DNA of 64,000 bases from Notamacropus eugenii (Eukaryota; Chordata; Mammalia; Diprotodontia; Macropodidae). Shown one piece after another: positions 44,382 to 56,559 of the stretch. Numbering within the stretch: the first letter of the stretch is position 1; each line of letters opens with the position of its first letter. Position numbers and translations under genes: made by a program. The stretch lies in contig NC_092878.1 of assembly GCF_028372415.1 (NCBI RefSeq), positions 31,029,903-31,093,902 of the forward strand, read 5' to 3'. The notes under the pieces are model-generated. The model saw only the letters and a list, made by a program, of their open reading frames with translations. It did no database searches and was not told the DNA's origin.

Positions 44382-46145
44382 TTTTTTGTAATGTTTAACA
44401 ATCACTGCCATACAATTGTGATTTTATCCGCCCCACCTACCCCCCACTCCCCCCCTCCCTCCCCACGACTGCATACAATTCTGTATAGATTCTACATATA
44501 CTTTCCTATTGAGTATATTTTCACTATAGTCATGCTATGTAGTCAGACTAAGATAAATGAAAGAAATCGTATAACAAATCAGAACATGATACACAAACAC
44601 ATACACATACACAAACATGATCTGCTACAATATGTGAGTGACTTCCATATTTCTCTCTCTGAGTGTGGCAGGCATTTTGCCTTGAGATCCTCCATTGGGA
44701 TTTTTTTTTTTTTTTTTTTGGTAAGAAGTTCTTGTGTTATTACAAAAATCAAAGTCTACCAGAAAAAACTCTCACACACTGTGGTTGTTGCTGTGCATAA
44801 AGTTCTCCTAGTTCTGCTCCTTTCACTCAGCATCAGGTCATATAAGTCCTTCCAGGCCTCTCTGAAGTCTTCTTGTTCATCATTTCTTATGGCACAATAG
44901 TACTCCATTACATTCATATACCATAATTTATTCAGCCATTCCCCAATTGATGGACATCCCCTTGACTTCCAGTTTTTGGCAACTACATAGAGTGCTGCTA
45001 TAAATATTTTTGTACATGTGGGACCCTTTCCCATTTTTATGATCTCTTGGGGATATAGTCCTAGTAGCGATATTGCTGGGTCAAAGGGTATGCACATTTT
45101 TGTAGCCCTTTGGGCATAGTTCCAAATTGCTCTCCAGAATGGTTGGATGTGCTCGCAGCTCCACCAACAATGAATTAGTGTTCCAACTTTCCCACATCTT
45201 CTCCAGCATTTATCATTTTCTTGTTCTGTCATGTTTGCCAATCTTATAGGTGTGATGTGGTACCTCAGAGTTGTTTTGATTTGCATCTCTCTAACCAATA
45301 GTGATTTAGAGCATTTTTTCATATGATTATAGATAGCCTTAACCTCTTCCTCTGAAAATTGCCTGTTCATATCCTTTGACCATTCATCAATTGGGGAATG
45401 ACTTGTATGATTATACATTTGGATCAGTTCTCTATATATTCTAGAAATGAGGCCTTTATCCCCGAGCTTAGCTGTAAAAATTCTTTCCCAATTTACTACA
45501 TCCCTCCGGATTTTGGTTGCATTGGGTTTGGTTGTGCAAAAACTTCTCAGTTTAATGTAATCAAAATTATCCATTTTGCATTTCATAATGCATTCTATCT
45601 CTCCTTTAGTAAAGAATTCTTCCCTTCTCCATAGATCTGATAAATACACTATTCCTTGCTTCTCCAGTTTATTCATGGTATCAATCTTTATACCTAAATC
45701 ATGTACCCATTTGGACTTTATTCTTGTGTACGGTGTCAGGTATGGGTCTATGCCTAATTTCCGCCACATTGTTATCCAGTTTTCCCAGCAATTTTTGTCA
45801 AACAATGAGTTCTTATCCCAGAATCTGGGGTCCTTGGGTTTATCAAACAGAAGGTTGCTATATTCCTTGCCTACTGCATCTTGAGTGCCAAGTCTATTCC
45901 ACTTGTCTACCTCTCTGTTTGTTAGCCAATACCAAGTGGTTTTGATAATTGCTGCTTTATAGTACAGTTTGAGGTCTGGTAGCGCTAGGCCACCTTCCCA
46001 AGCATTTCTTTTCATTAGTCCCTTTGATATTCTGGACCTTTTGTTTTTCCAAATGAATTTTGATATTATTTTGTCCAGCTCTAGAACGTAATTGTCTGAT
46101 AGTTTAATTGGTATGGCACTAAACAAGTATATTAATTTGGGTAGA
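44382..46145 (-). mobile_element. Younger 5'-truncated L1 with long open ORF2 segment
   Basis: The minus frame 46126-44756 is open for 456 codons and covers the C-terminal third of L1 ORF2. It reads NKRSRISKGLMKRNAWEGGL and ALPDLKLYYKAAIIKTTWYW near the start and LNKLWYMNVMEYYCAIRNDE near the end. A 3' UTR follows to about 44390, with an internal T20 run at about 44702-44720. A 21-base perfect direct repeat (44361-44381 and 46146-46166, both starting attatactgttgac) flanks it. The repeat ends at TTTTT/AAAA, a typical L1 endonuclease site. The lack of stops suggests a more recent insertion than its neighbours. It lacks the endonuclease and most of the reverse transcriptase, so it cannot move alone. 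Confidence 0.93.
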
Positions 46146-46166
46146 ATTATACTGTTGACTCTTTTT

Positions 46167-46855
46167 AAAAAATTTGGCTCCTTAAATTAATGACTATTTT
46201 TTCCTGTGTTGTAATTATTACTTTGCATAGTCTCTAACTTGGTAGACTTAGACATTTTTCTTCCTTTTATTCTCTTTTTAAATTTAAATCATTTTTATCA
46301 GACTTGTAAGACTCTAGGAAAATATAATTTTGTCAGTCATCAACATCTGCACTTCATCCCTGGCCATATGTCCGTCATTCATGTTTTAATTTGTGGTCCA
46401 GAAATCTAAATTCTGTTCACAGGTGTCATCTTATTAATCATTTTCCAAACTGGCCTTTTTCATATTAGCCTCGCCTCCAAATGGCAGTAGTGATGCAAAC
46501 ATTCCCCCCCTCCCAGAGACCTCTCCTGGACTTTGTAATCCCCAGCAATGCAGTCTACGTTTATTCCAGCAACACAGTTCGATCCCACACATGAATTACC
46601 AGAAGTGTTTGGAAATGTCAGATTTAACAAATCTTGGGAGGCTCTCTGTCATAGTTGAGATACATTCTCCGGGAAGTCAGCAGACCTCCCCATTGTTAAT
46701 GTCAGGTTGATAAATAAATGCCTTGGAACTGCTTAGCAGTGTTGCCAACCATCACTACTGGTCTCTTCTCATGACTATCTTAATGTCACCAATGGGTCCA
46801 CATTTCAATTAATTTCAGTTCAAGAAACATAGTCTGATCTATACTCTAGCAAGAT
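46167..46855. other. Intergenic stretch, unassigned
   Basis: No gene or confident repeat is seen. A C run occurs at 46505-46512. Confidence 0.4.
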
Positions 46856-46859
46856 TATT

Positions 46860-47900
46860 TTATCAGCTGGGAGAAAAATGGTTTACGTGGGGACAAACTG
46901 AAAAGGCACACTATTACAATAGCTCAGGTGGGAGTGGATCAAGTAAGCAAACATTTTTTAAATTTGTATTGTGTTTTAAGCACTATGAGAGTTGATGTGG
47001 GCCTGAAATAAGGCAGTAGTCATACGAATAAAAAAGAGGGAATGAAATCGAGATACTATATCATGTGAAATGAACAAGATTTCACAATGGATTGGTTATT
47101 TGGGAGGAAGGAATGGGAAAAATTAATGTTGGCTGGGAGGTTACAAATTTGGATTTACCGGACAATAGTGATTCTCTCAACAAAAATCAAGAAGTTTGGA
47201 AGCAGGGTGGGTTTAGGAGGAAGGAGAATGAATTTTGTTTTGGATATGTTAAGGTTGAGATTCCAATGTGATAGTCTAATGGAAATGCCTAATAGGCAGT
47301 TGGTAAATGTGGAACTGGACTATAGGAGGGAGATTAAAGTTGAATAAAAACATTGAGGAGTCATATAGACATGATAATTAAACTCAAGGAAGCTGATGGG
47401 ATTATTGAGGTAGAGGAGGACCAGGGATGTATTTTTGGGCAACATTCACAGATAAGGGCAAGAGTTGTTTAACAATACAGCAAAAAAAGACCAAGAGCAG
47501 AAGTGAAAAGAAGAGGAGAAAAACCAGGAAAAGTATCATGGAAACGAAGGGAGAAGAGAGTACTCACAAGGAGGTAGTCATGGACAGGGTCAAAAGATAA
47601 AGAGAAATTAAGGAGGAGTGAAAAGGGCTTGTTGGATTTGGTGGTATTTCAATAGTATGGTGGGGTTGGATGCCATATTGTAAAGGCTTTAAAAGTCAAT
47701 GGAGGCATTAAGTATAGATGGCTTTTTCCTTAGAGTCTGGCTGTGAAAATCAAGAAAAATATAGAATCATAACCCAAGGAGTTTTTGGGGACAGAAGAGA
47801 TATATAAATATTTGAAAGTGTCAGAGAACAAGCCAGTAAATAGGGAGCAACAGAAGATAAGAGGAAAAGTTACATTCTAAACCTCCTCTCCCATACTCTA
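46860..47900 (+). repeat. Long unclassified old interspersed repeat
   Basis: 'acaatagctcaggtgggagt', 'gttttggatatgttaaggtt', 'cctaataggcagttggtaaa' and 'aaaggctttaaaagtcaatg' match a pattern I know from dispersed mammalian repeats. The same family is represented at 62160-63665. I cannot name its class with confidence. No coding frame is preserved. Confidence 0.5.
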
Positions 47901-48154
47901 GATTTTCATCTTGGAGACTCAATCTGAAATTAACACAAAGAGCCTCTCTGTCCCTGTGATCTCTCCCTCTGTTCAGATTGCTTCTCCCAAAAGTTCCACT
48001 TTAAAAGGCCTTTAAAAAGGTCCAGCAATAGTTCATTAATCTCCAGAATGAATTCCAGATCTGATCTCCAGATATTTGATATCTTTATCTCTTCCAATCT
48101 TCCCTTCAGCTTCCTTTTATGTTTATCTTCTTTTATTGGAATTATGCTCTCCTG
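47901..48154. other. Intergenic stretch, unassigned
   Basis: Mixed sequence with L2-like words ('ctgatctccagatatttgat'), not assignable with confidence. Confidence 0.35.
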
Positions 48155-48690
48155 GAGCCTATGAGATATTCAAGGAGGACTAGCACTGTGGTGTGAGGGC
48201 TTGCCAAGCACTTTTCAGGGCTGTTCATCCATCTTTGGTGTCTACCTGGTACTTAACTCTTATCTGTGACTGCAAGAAGCTATACAACGTGCAGTGGCTA
48301 CACCCCAGGATAATGCCTCTGCAGATGGGTTAAACCAGGTTGAGGGTAACCCATGGACCTCAAATCCATCGTTGAGTTAGGGAAGTGTCCGCCCCAAGCA
48401 TGTGAAGGATTTCCCTAGTGGAACGGGTAGATGAGAACAATTCATTCCAATGGCTATGAAAGTGGTTGAAGCAGGCACTATGACTTGCTGAGAGGTTGGT
48501 CAGACAATGAAGAAACTAAGGTCATTCACTGCATCCAGAGCCATTACCAGTAGTTGTGATTTCAATGACTCTGAAAAAATGAGCCTGATTACTTTGTGCA
48601 ACTGTGCCTCACTTAAATCCAGTTCATGTATTAGTCAAGACATTGCCCAATGAATTCATCGGTCTTTGAAAATAAAGCACAAATAACATT
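48155..48690 (+). repeat. RTE LINE 3' end
   Basis: 'aggaggactagcactgtggt', 'gagggcttgccaagcacttt', 'acccatggacctcaaatcca', 'gtgtccgccccaagcatgtg', 'gaacaattcattccaatggc' and 'cctcacttaaatccagttca' reproduce the 3' end of a marsupial RTE LINE with few changes. It is 5'-truncated, with no full reverse transcriptase. Confidence 0.78.
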
Positions 48691-49144
48691 TCTATTACCA
48701 GCACATTCTTGATACATGATAACCCAAAGGAGAGAAAGAAGGGAGAGGGAGAATGGGGGAAATTATCTCATTGGGAAATCAACTGACCTAGAAAATAGAG
48801 TGAGGAGAGATAGTTTAAGAATTATTGGACTACATGAAAGCCATGATTAAAAAAAAAGAGCTAGACATCAAATTTCAAGAAATTATAAAGGAAAACTGCC
48901 TCAATATTTTAGAATCAGGGGTAAAATAAAATAAAAAGATCCACCAATTACCTTTTGGAAGAGATCCCACAATGAAAATTCCCAGAAATATGGCAGACAG
49001 ATTCTAGAGCTCCCAGATCAAGGAGACAATATTACAAGTGGTCATTGAAGAGCCACAGGCAGGATCACACAAGATTTATCTGCTTTCAAGTTAAAGAACT
49101 GGAGAGCTTGGAATATGATATTCTGGAAGTCAAAGGATCTAGAA

Positions 49145-49349
49145 CAGGGATGGGGAATCTGTAGCCTTGAGGCCACATGTGACCTTCTAGGTCCTCGGGT
49201 GTGGCCTTTTTTGATTGAGTCCAAGTTTTACAGAACAAATCCTTTTATTAAGAGTCCTTGTTCTGTGAAGTTTAGATTCAGTCAAAGGGCCACATTTGAG
49301 GACTTAGAGGGCCACATGTGGCCTTGAGGCTGCAGGTTCCCTACCCCTG
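49145..49349. mobile_element. hAT-type MITE with inverted repeats and 8-base target duplication
   Basis: The left terminus is cagggatggggaatctg. The right terminus caggttccctacccctg is its inverse with three differences. Flanks atctagaa (49137-49144) and atctagga (49350-49357) agree at 7 of 8 bases, as expected for hAT transposition. The interior is also palindromic: 'gaggccacatgtgaccttct' mirrors 'agagggccacatgtggcctt'. It has no coding sequence, so it was moved by a transposase supplied elsewhere. It lies inside the L1. Confidence 0.88.
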
Positions 49350-50982
49350 ATCTAGGATTGCAACCAAGAATCCCCTTCCCAGCGAAACTAAGTATAATGA
49401 TTTAGGGAGAAAATGGTCATTTAATGAAATAGATGACTTTCAAGCATTTCCAATGAAAAAACTAAAGCTGAACAGAAAATTTGATATCTAACACAAGACT
49501 TAAGGAAGCATAAAAAAGTAAACATGAAAGAGACTTAATAAGGTTAAACTGTTTACATTCCAGTATGGGAAGATGATACATGTAACTTCTAAGAACTTCA
49601 TTATTATGGCAATTAGGAGACTGCAAAAACAGATGACATGGACATGAGTCAATTATACTGAGATGATCTCAGAAAAATGAAGGGATGAAAAAGAGGGATG
49701 CATTTGGGAGAAGGGGAAAGGGAGAGGTAGAATGGGGAAAATTAGCTCACATAAAAGAGGCACACTTGAAAGTTCTTACAGTGGAAGGGAAAGTGAGGAG
49801 AGTGGGCAACACTTGAACCTTATTCTCAGAATTAGTTCAAAGAGGGAAGAATATAGAAACATTCTTAACTGAATATAGAAATGTATCCTATCTGTCAGGA
49901 AAATAGGAGGGAAAGGGGCTAAGAGAAAAGGGAAGAGGATAAAAGGAAGAATAGATAAAAGGAGGTAGTGGTCAGAAGCAAAATTTACTTTTGAGAAGGG
50001 TATAAAGGATGAAAAGAGGTAATAAGAGAGAGAGAGAGAGAGAGAAGAATAAACAGAAAAAAATAGGACAGATGGAAATGTGCAGCTATTAATCAGAATT
50101 CTGAAGGTGAGTAGGATAAACTCACCCATAAAAAAGAAGAGTATAGTAGAATGGATTAGAAACCAGGATCCAACAATATGCTGTTTACAAGTTACATACT
50201 TGAAACAGAAAGACACTCATAGGGTTGAAATAAGGGGCTGGACCAGATTTTGTCATTCTTTAGCCAAAGTTAAAAAAAAAAGGCAGAGGTAGCAATTACC
50301 ATCTCAGAAAAAGCAAAATTAAAAAATGACCCAATTAAAAGAGATAACCAGGGAAACTATATTTTACTAAAAGGTACCATAGACAACAGATGGAAATACT
50401 AAATTTATGTGCACCAAATGGGAGAACATCCAAATTCTTAAAGGAAAAGTTAAATGAGTTACAGGAGAAAATAGATAGCAAAACTATATTGGGGGGACCT
50501 CAATTGTACCCTCTCAGAACTAGGTAAATCCAACCATAAAATAAATAAGAAAGAAGTTAAAAGATGAATAGAAAAGTTAGATATGATACACCTCTGGAGA
50601 AAAATAAATAAGAATACAAAGGAGAATATTTTTTGTCAGCTGTACATGGCATCTTCACAAAAAATGAACCATGTATTTGGGCATAAAAACCTCAGAACCA
50701 AAGGCAGAAAAGAATATTAAATGCATCCATTTGCAGACCATAATGCAATCAAAATTACATCCAATAAAGGGTCTTGGAAGCAAATATTAAAAATTAGTTG
50801 GGAACTAAGCAATCTAAAACAAACTAAAGAATGAGTGGGCAAAAAAGCAAATCATAGAAACAATCAATAATTTTATTACATATAATGACAACAATGAGTC
50901 AACATACCAAAATGTGTGAGATGCCACTAAAGCAATACTTAGGAGAAAATTTATATCTCTAAATGCTTAAATCAATAAAAAC

Positions 50983-50985
<3 letters not shown>

Positions 50986-51053
<68 letters not shown>
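50986..51053. repeat. (GA)n microsatellite
   Basis: About 68 bases of pure AG repeat. A shorter copy (about 22 bases) lies at 50025-50046. Confidence 0.97.
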
Positions 51054-51055
<2 letters not shown>

Positions 51056-51184
51056 AGATCAGCGAATTGGACATGCAGTAAAAAGAAAAACTAGAAAAAG
51101 AACAAATTTAAAATCCCCAATTAAGTACAAAAATAGAAATCCTGAAAAATCAAGGGCAAGCTTAATAAAAATTATTTTACATCA

Positions 51185-51760
51185 TTGAAATAAAAATGCA
51201 ACATGATACCTTACAAAAGTGACATTTGAGTTGAGTGCTGAATTAAACTAGGAATTCTAAGAGGTAGAAGTCAGGAAGAGGACTTTGCAGGCATGGGGAG
51301 AGTTTGTTCAAAGACATGAGGTTGGAGTATTTAAAATCACATAGGTACAATAACAAGGCCAATTGGACTAGACTGAAGAGTATGTGCAGGAAAGTAACGT
51401 AATAATATAAGAAAATTAGGTTGGATCATGAAAGACTTGAAATATCAAAAAGAGGAGTTTGTATTTGACCTTAAAGTTGATAGGGAACTAGTAGAGAGAG
51501 CCAATTGACCATGATATGGTCAGACAGCCTTGTGTGGGATGGATTGGAGAGACTTGATATTTCTTCTCCTTCCTTTGAATTTTATTTTATTCTCTATTTA
51601 GGAAACACTAAATAAAATAAATATTTCTATATCCTTATTAGAACAGAAAACAGAAGAATCATAAACAATCAGTCAACAAGCATTTATTATACACCCATTC
51701 TATGCCAGGCACTGTGCTAGGTTTTGTATACAACACTGAAAATCTCTTTTATGTACAATT
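51185..51760 (+). repeat. Unclassified interspersed repeat inside the L1
   Basis: 'gtgacatttgagttgagtgc', 'agaggtagaagtcaggaaga', 'gtatttgaccttaaagttga' and, from 51660, 'gtcaacaagcatttattata' with 'gccaggcactgtgctagg' belong to the dispersed family also seen at 7855, 52860, 57575 and 62160. Confidence 0.5.
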
Positions 51761-52544
51761 TGCTTTTCTTTTTAAGTATATAATAAATTCAACATGTCAT
51801 TTTCAAAGATGTCGCACTAATCTATGACTCCCTCTGTTCCCTTTTGTGTATTTAAAAGAAATATTTCAATGCCACTCTTTTCCATTGTTATTTGCTGTAG
51901 TTCTAAAAATGGCAGCAATAGAAATATCACAAGAGAATAATACTAAAACCTCAATAATTGGTAAAGAAGAAACAAAATTATCATTTTTGCAGATGGCATG
52001 AAGGTTTCCTTTGAAAACTTTATAGAATCAGCAAACAGTAGTTTTTTAAAAATTAAACCATGAGATGCAAAATAGATACACAAAATTTATCAGCATCCCT
52101 ATAAAAAATTTAAAAAATGATAGATAAAAGATAGAAAAAGAAACCATATACAAAATAACTACAAAATGTATGTAGTATCTGGTGGTCAGTCTACCTCACT
52201 CAAGACTTATATGAATAAGTTGCAAAATACTCTTCTTAGAAATAAAATCTTAAGTAACTAAAAGGCTATGTATTGCTTATAATTGGACCATGACAATATA
52301 ATTTAAAGAGATATTATCTACAGCAATTTACAGACATAATGCTATATCAATCAAATTACCAAGGGGTCACTCTACAGAATGAGACAAAATCAGGTTAAAA
52401 TTTGGAAGAACAAAATGTCTGGGACCTAAAGGGAAATAAAGGGGGGGAAGGTGGGGGAATAGCACTTCATGACCTCAAACCATTGTATAAAACTATAATT
52501 ACCAAAACCACTTGGAGCTGGTTAAAAAATGTAATTTTTTTATT

Positions 52545-52815
52545 AGGGGCAGGTAGGTGGTACAGAGAGCATCTAGGTGACTCAGTGGATAGAATTCTAG
52601 GACCGGAGTCAGGAAAGCTCATCTTCATGAGTTCAAATCTGACCTGACACTTACTGGCTGTGTAACCCTGGGCAAATCCCTTAATCCTCTTTGCCTCAGT
52701 TTCCTCATCTGTAAAATGAGCTGGAGAAGGAAATGACAAACCACTCCAGTATCTTTCCCAAGAAAACCCCAGATAGGGTTGCAAAGACTCTGAAATGGCT
52801 GAACAACAAAATGGA
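52545..52815 (+). repeat. MIR-core SINE inserted in L1
   Basis: 'ggggcaggtaggtggtacag', 'gtgactcagtggatagaatt', 'ccctgggcaaatcccttaat', 'caaaccactccagtatcttt' and 'aagaaaaccccagataggg' in order, ending in 'gctgaacaacaaaatgg'. L1 sequence resumes at about 52816 ('gcagatcaatggaacagact'). Confidence 0.88.
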
Positions 52816-52860
52816 AAAGCAGATCAATGGAACAGACTAGATAAGCAAGAAATCAAAAAT

Positions 52861-53180
52861 ACTCAGTCAACAAGCATTTATTAAACACTATTTTGTGCCA
52901 GGCACTGTGCTAGGCTTGGGGAACACAATGAATCAGCCCATGTCCTCTGGGAAGTTACTTTCTTTTGGGGTGTATACATTAAAGTATATAAAAATAAATA
53001 CAAGGCAATTTTGGGATGACTCATCATCATACATCTTTTTACAAAGGCTTTTTGCGTCTTTATGTTTATCCTACTTTCATTTTATGTCCCAGGATGCTCA
53101 AATCCCATTTGAAAGCTGTGCTTCATCATGCATATATTTTAGCAGTTTTTATTAAACCAGAGTTCTTTTCCTTTTAGCTA
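52861..53180 (+). repeat. Unclassified repeat head
   Basis: 'cagtcaacaagcatttatta' and 'ccaggcactgtgctaggctt' begin the same dispersed repeat as at 51660. The 3' part after about 52960 is not recognised. Confidence 0.5.
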
Positions 53181-55195
53181 TCAAAATGCAGCAATATCTT
53201 ATATCATTTAACAATTGATTGAACTCATTTTGTTCTTTATGTAAAAGAACTTTTTCTGTTCTTTTAAATGCTAACCTCCTGAAAAGTCTTTGAAGAGATA
53301 ACGTACTAAATCAGCAGTGATGATACAAATGCAAATAGTAAATCAATCCCTATCCTCATGGATCTCCCTCATGGAAAGGGGAGGCAAGAGGTCCCTATGT
53401 AGTCATCTACAGAATAAATAGAAAGAGGATAAATAGAAATCAACGAAAAGTACATGAGGCAGTAAGTTTGCTGCCACCAGAAGTGTTCAGCATAGACTGG
53501 ATATTCAGCTACTTGTCAGAAGTTTTGTACAAAGGATTCCACATGGGGTGAAAACTCAAACAACCTCCAAGAACCTTTGCATGCCTAAAGAAATGAGAGA
53601 AATAGTTTAAGGAAAACTGATTCTGAATTCCATAGGCTGTGCAGAATTTCTATGAGCTTTGAGTACTAAAACCTTTTTGCTAGACAGGGTTAACTCACTC
53701 TTTGGGTGTATTCATATGTGTTCAATGTTCCAGAAAATGTCAGGTCTCTTTTAGAACAAGCTAACAGAACCACATTCCTTTCCCCTCACAGGGAACTACC
53801 CAATAGCTAGCAGGAGAGCATTCTCTGAATTCTGAGTCTTGGGATAATCACCCTGAAGCCAACTCTACACATGTCCCCCTGTTTGTTCAAGGGATGAATT
53901 GGCATGCTAGGGCAGCATCCCAATTTCTCACCACGAGGACCACGACTGCATAAGGCAGCACCATCATCATGGTTATATCAGTGGCTTTTGAGTGACTCTG
54001 TACTCCTGACCACCGGAATATCTGGTAGCCATGTGTTTTGCACACGGGAAGGAAGCATTACACATCTTCAACTGTTTTCAAGGCTATGGCAGCAGCAGCT
54101 CAGTAATTAGAGCAGAGAGATCTTGGAAAACCTTGTCTGGCCAGCGAATGATGAGTTTGCTTTTGGTTTAGGACATTAGCATGCAGAGGTGGGTCACAAG
54201 GGAAGGGTGGTGAGATGGTTTGGAAAGATAAAGGGGAGTGATTCAATGTGGTGGGGAAGTCTCTGAAGAAATCAAAGCACCCAAACATCATTATTTCTCT
54301 AGGCTCACAGACATTCTCTCTCTCACCAATTGTTTTTCTCTGCTAATGAAACTGTTGGACCTTGAGATCCACATGGATAAACACACTGGTTGACTTTAAA
54401 GTTTCTTCAAATCCTAGGCCTAATTGGCAAATGACAGTGGGTGGAGGAAGCTTGTCAAGAAAGCCCACAAAACACTCTCTGGCAAGAGTCTCAATCCCTA
54501 GAAGACCGTTCTCTCGTGTTGTATTCTCTATGGACTAATGACATCGGAGAGTCACCAATTATAAGGGAAATACCAGGATACCAGAGTTGTTCCATGGCAA
54601 AGTGGTCAATACATACCTTTCTCTACCCCTACACAAACCATGAGGCAAAATCAAGTCATTTCCTACAGAGAATCTTCAATCTGAAAAGAAGAGATTTGCT
54701 CTCATGTGCTGCTCCATAGACACAAAAGATAGCTTGGACCTTGGTAACTTGGGTTATAATGGGAATGGGCTAGGAAAATGCTTTGGAACCAGCGAAGTCC
54801 CATGCAAACCTCATAAAGTTTGGCTTTTTCTTTTTTTTAACCAATGAACCCTAGGTCAGGATGGGTTTGGGGGTAACTTCCTCCTCACAACCTCGACTTC
54901 CTGTCTCTAAGGGAAAGAAAAGACTCATCTCAGTCTCTCTTACAAAACATTTTGGTGACTTCAATGTAGATGAATCAGAAACATATGGATCAAATTTCCT
55001 CCTAAAATACACATGGGCTTAGCAATTAAAAGAAAATGTGTTGGATGCAGCAGATTTGCTCTTCCAGCCAAACCCAAATGTTTGAGAACTCCACAGCCCC
55101 CAGACAGAGTGATGGCCACCAAAAAGGATCACAAGGAATTAATGGAGAAAAACTAGGCTGATAAATGTAGAGGCACAAGGCATACAATAACTAGG
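53181..55195. other. Repeat-poor intergenic segment
   Basis: About 2 kb without a SINE, LINE or tandem repeat I recognise, in a window otherwise crowded with them. Open frames of 60-92 codons (for example 54441-54719) have no domain. If GREM1 follows SCG5 here as in other mammals, this is a candidate for distal regulatory DNA, which is inference. Confidence 0.35.
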
Positions 55196-55197
55196 AG

Positions 55198-55430
55198 GAA
55201 GCACTACTGGGCCTGGTGTCAGGAAGACCTGAATTCAAATCTGTTCTCAGACGTGTATTACAAGTATGACCCTGGGCAAATCACTTAACCTCTGTCTGCC
55301 TCTAGTTTTCTCATTTGTAAAATAGAGATTATTGTAGCACCTACTTGGGTTGTTACAAGGCTCAAATGGGATAATATTTATAAAATGTTTAGCCTAGTGC
55401 CTGGCACGTAATAAGTGCTTAATAAAAAAC
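55198..55430 (+). repeat. MIR-core SINE
   Basis: 'ggcctggtgtcaggaagacc', 'gaccctgggcaaatcactta', 'aatagagattattgtagcac' and 'gtgcctggcacgtaataagt', closing 'cttaataaaaa'. Confidence 0.82.
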
Positions 55431-55439
55431 CCAGAAAAA

Positions 55440-55545
55440 CAAAACTTATTTGCTTCCTTCTCCCCCCACCCCGCTTCCTTTCTCTATCCCTCCTACTCTT
55501 CATCCCTCCCTCCCTTTTTTCCTTCCTTTCTTCCATCCAGTCAAC
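55440..55545. repeat. Pyrimidine-rich tract
   Basis: C/T-rich sequence with cccccacccc and ccctccctccc runs. The overlapping Arg/Glu/Lys-rich frame on the other strand is a composition artefact. Confidence 0.7.
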
Positions 55546-56321
55546 ATTTTGTTTTTCAACAGTCAGCAATTTCCATGCACACAGAAATAGGGAATGAAGC
55601 ATTTTAGTGCCTATGGATCCCATTAACAGGGAAAATTCTCCTGCAGAAATTATGCACTAGAAAATTTGCCTTGAAATATGGGCTGATAAATGTGTTAACT
55701 TACAAGGAAAAAATCTAAACTATATTAGAAAAGGGTTGTTACAAGATGTACTGGATAGACATACACCAAACACATTCTGGCTGGCAGGCTGTACATTCTG
55801 TTATTTGATAAAACTAATAATGTGGTAGGACGTGTTGATATAACTGATCCATTTAGCAAAAACCACAAACATTTACACAGAAAAAATAAATAAATAAGGT
55901 TTGCAGCTCTGGCAGAGGAGCTAAAACAAATCTAGAAACTGAGGAGCATCAAAAAAAAAGACAGATATTGACTTGGCAAGTGGGATGATTTCACTGCACA
56001 TTTGTTTGACTCGGAACAAAACGTTTGGTCAAATCAAGGGAACTCATCATTCAGTCACTTTCTACATTTATTTACTAAATAGCTATAGGTATCTCCCTAA
56101 CTGATTTCTGCCCCAGTTGTAAAATGAGGTGAATGCTACCATTTGTCACTAGATATCTATGAAGTACTTTGCACTCCTCTGAGGAAGGAGCAGAGCCATA
56201 ACTAGGAATTCTGCACATTGAGCAAAGTGGGCAGATCAGGTGATAGGGAGAGCTCACCTGGGGTGTATAGCCATGGAAAATGAGAAGAAAAAGCACAGCC
56301 TTTGACAGTGCTGATAGAATC
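55546..56321. other. Repeat-poor intergenic segment
   Basis: No gene or named repeat is seen. The AT-rich, evenly composed sequence at 55640-56000 resembles the candidate conserved block at 4390-5060 in composition. Confidence 0.35.
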
Positions 56322-56329
56322 CCCTAGAT

Positions 56330-56543
56330 CAGGGGATTCATGTTAAGAACATGAAGTCCATGGATTTCAGGAGGTTTATTAACTTGGGTGGGAAAAAAAA
56401 TTACATCTTTGTTTTTCACTAACCTCTAACTGAAATTTCTCGTTTCCTTTAATTATAAAGGTAGGCAACAAATATTTTTTCTGTCCATAGATTTCACCAG
56501 ACTGCCAAAGGGATCCATGACACAAAAGTGTTAAGAACTTCTG
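56330..56543. mobile_element. hAT/Charlie-type MITE with target duplication
   Basis: The left end cagggg-attcatgttaagaac and right end gtgttaagaacttctg are inverted repeats. Flanks ccctagat (56322-56329) and ctctagat (56544-56551) match at 7 of 8 bases. Interior words 'cactaacctctaactgaaat' and 'tttcaccagactgccaaagg' place it in an old mammal-wide hAT family, also seen in degraded form at 29015. Confidence 0.82.
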
Positions 56544-56559
56544 CTCTAGATTTTAGGAC

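Larger units (their letters stand above)
48725..52860 (+). pseudogene. Degenerate plus-strand L1 with nested insertions
   Basis: ORF1-like remnants begin at about 48725. The ORF2 N-terminus is visible in the frame 50080-50292 as 'WIRNQDPTICCLQVTYLKQK' then DTHRVEIRGW, the endonuclease start. The sequence continues with 'acaatatgctgtttacaagt' and 'accatagacaacagatggaa'. A C-terminal piece at 52402-52500 reads 'GIALHDLKPLYKTIITKTTW'. Frames are broken everywhere, and several internal blocks are missing. A MITE (49145), a GA tract (50986), an unclassified repeat (about 51185-51760) and a SINE (52545) interrupt it. Confidence 0.75.

Noticed and set aside
44322-44900. 192-codon plus-strand open frame
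   Set aside because: It lies antisense to the 3' UTR and ORF2 end of the young L1 and crosses a poly(T) run. No recognisable protein.
46860-47347. 86-codon plus frame considered as a possible gene
   Set aside because: Its sequence falls inside an old dispersed repeat also present at 62160-63665. No domain is recognised.
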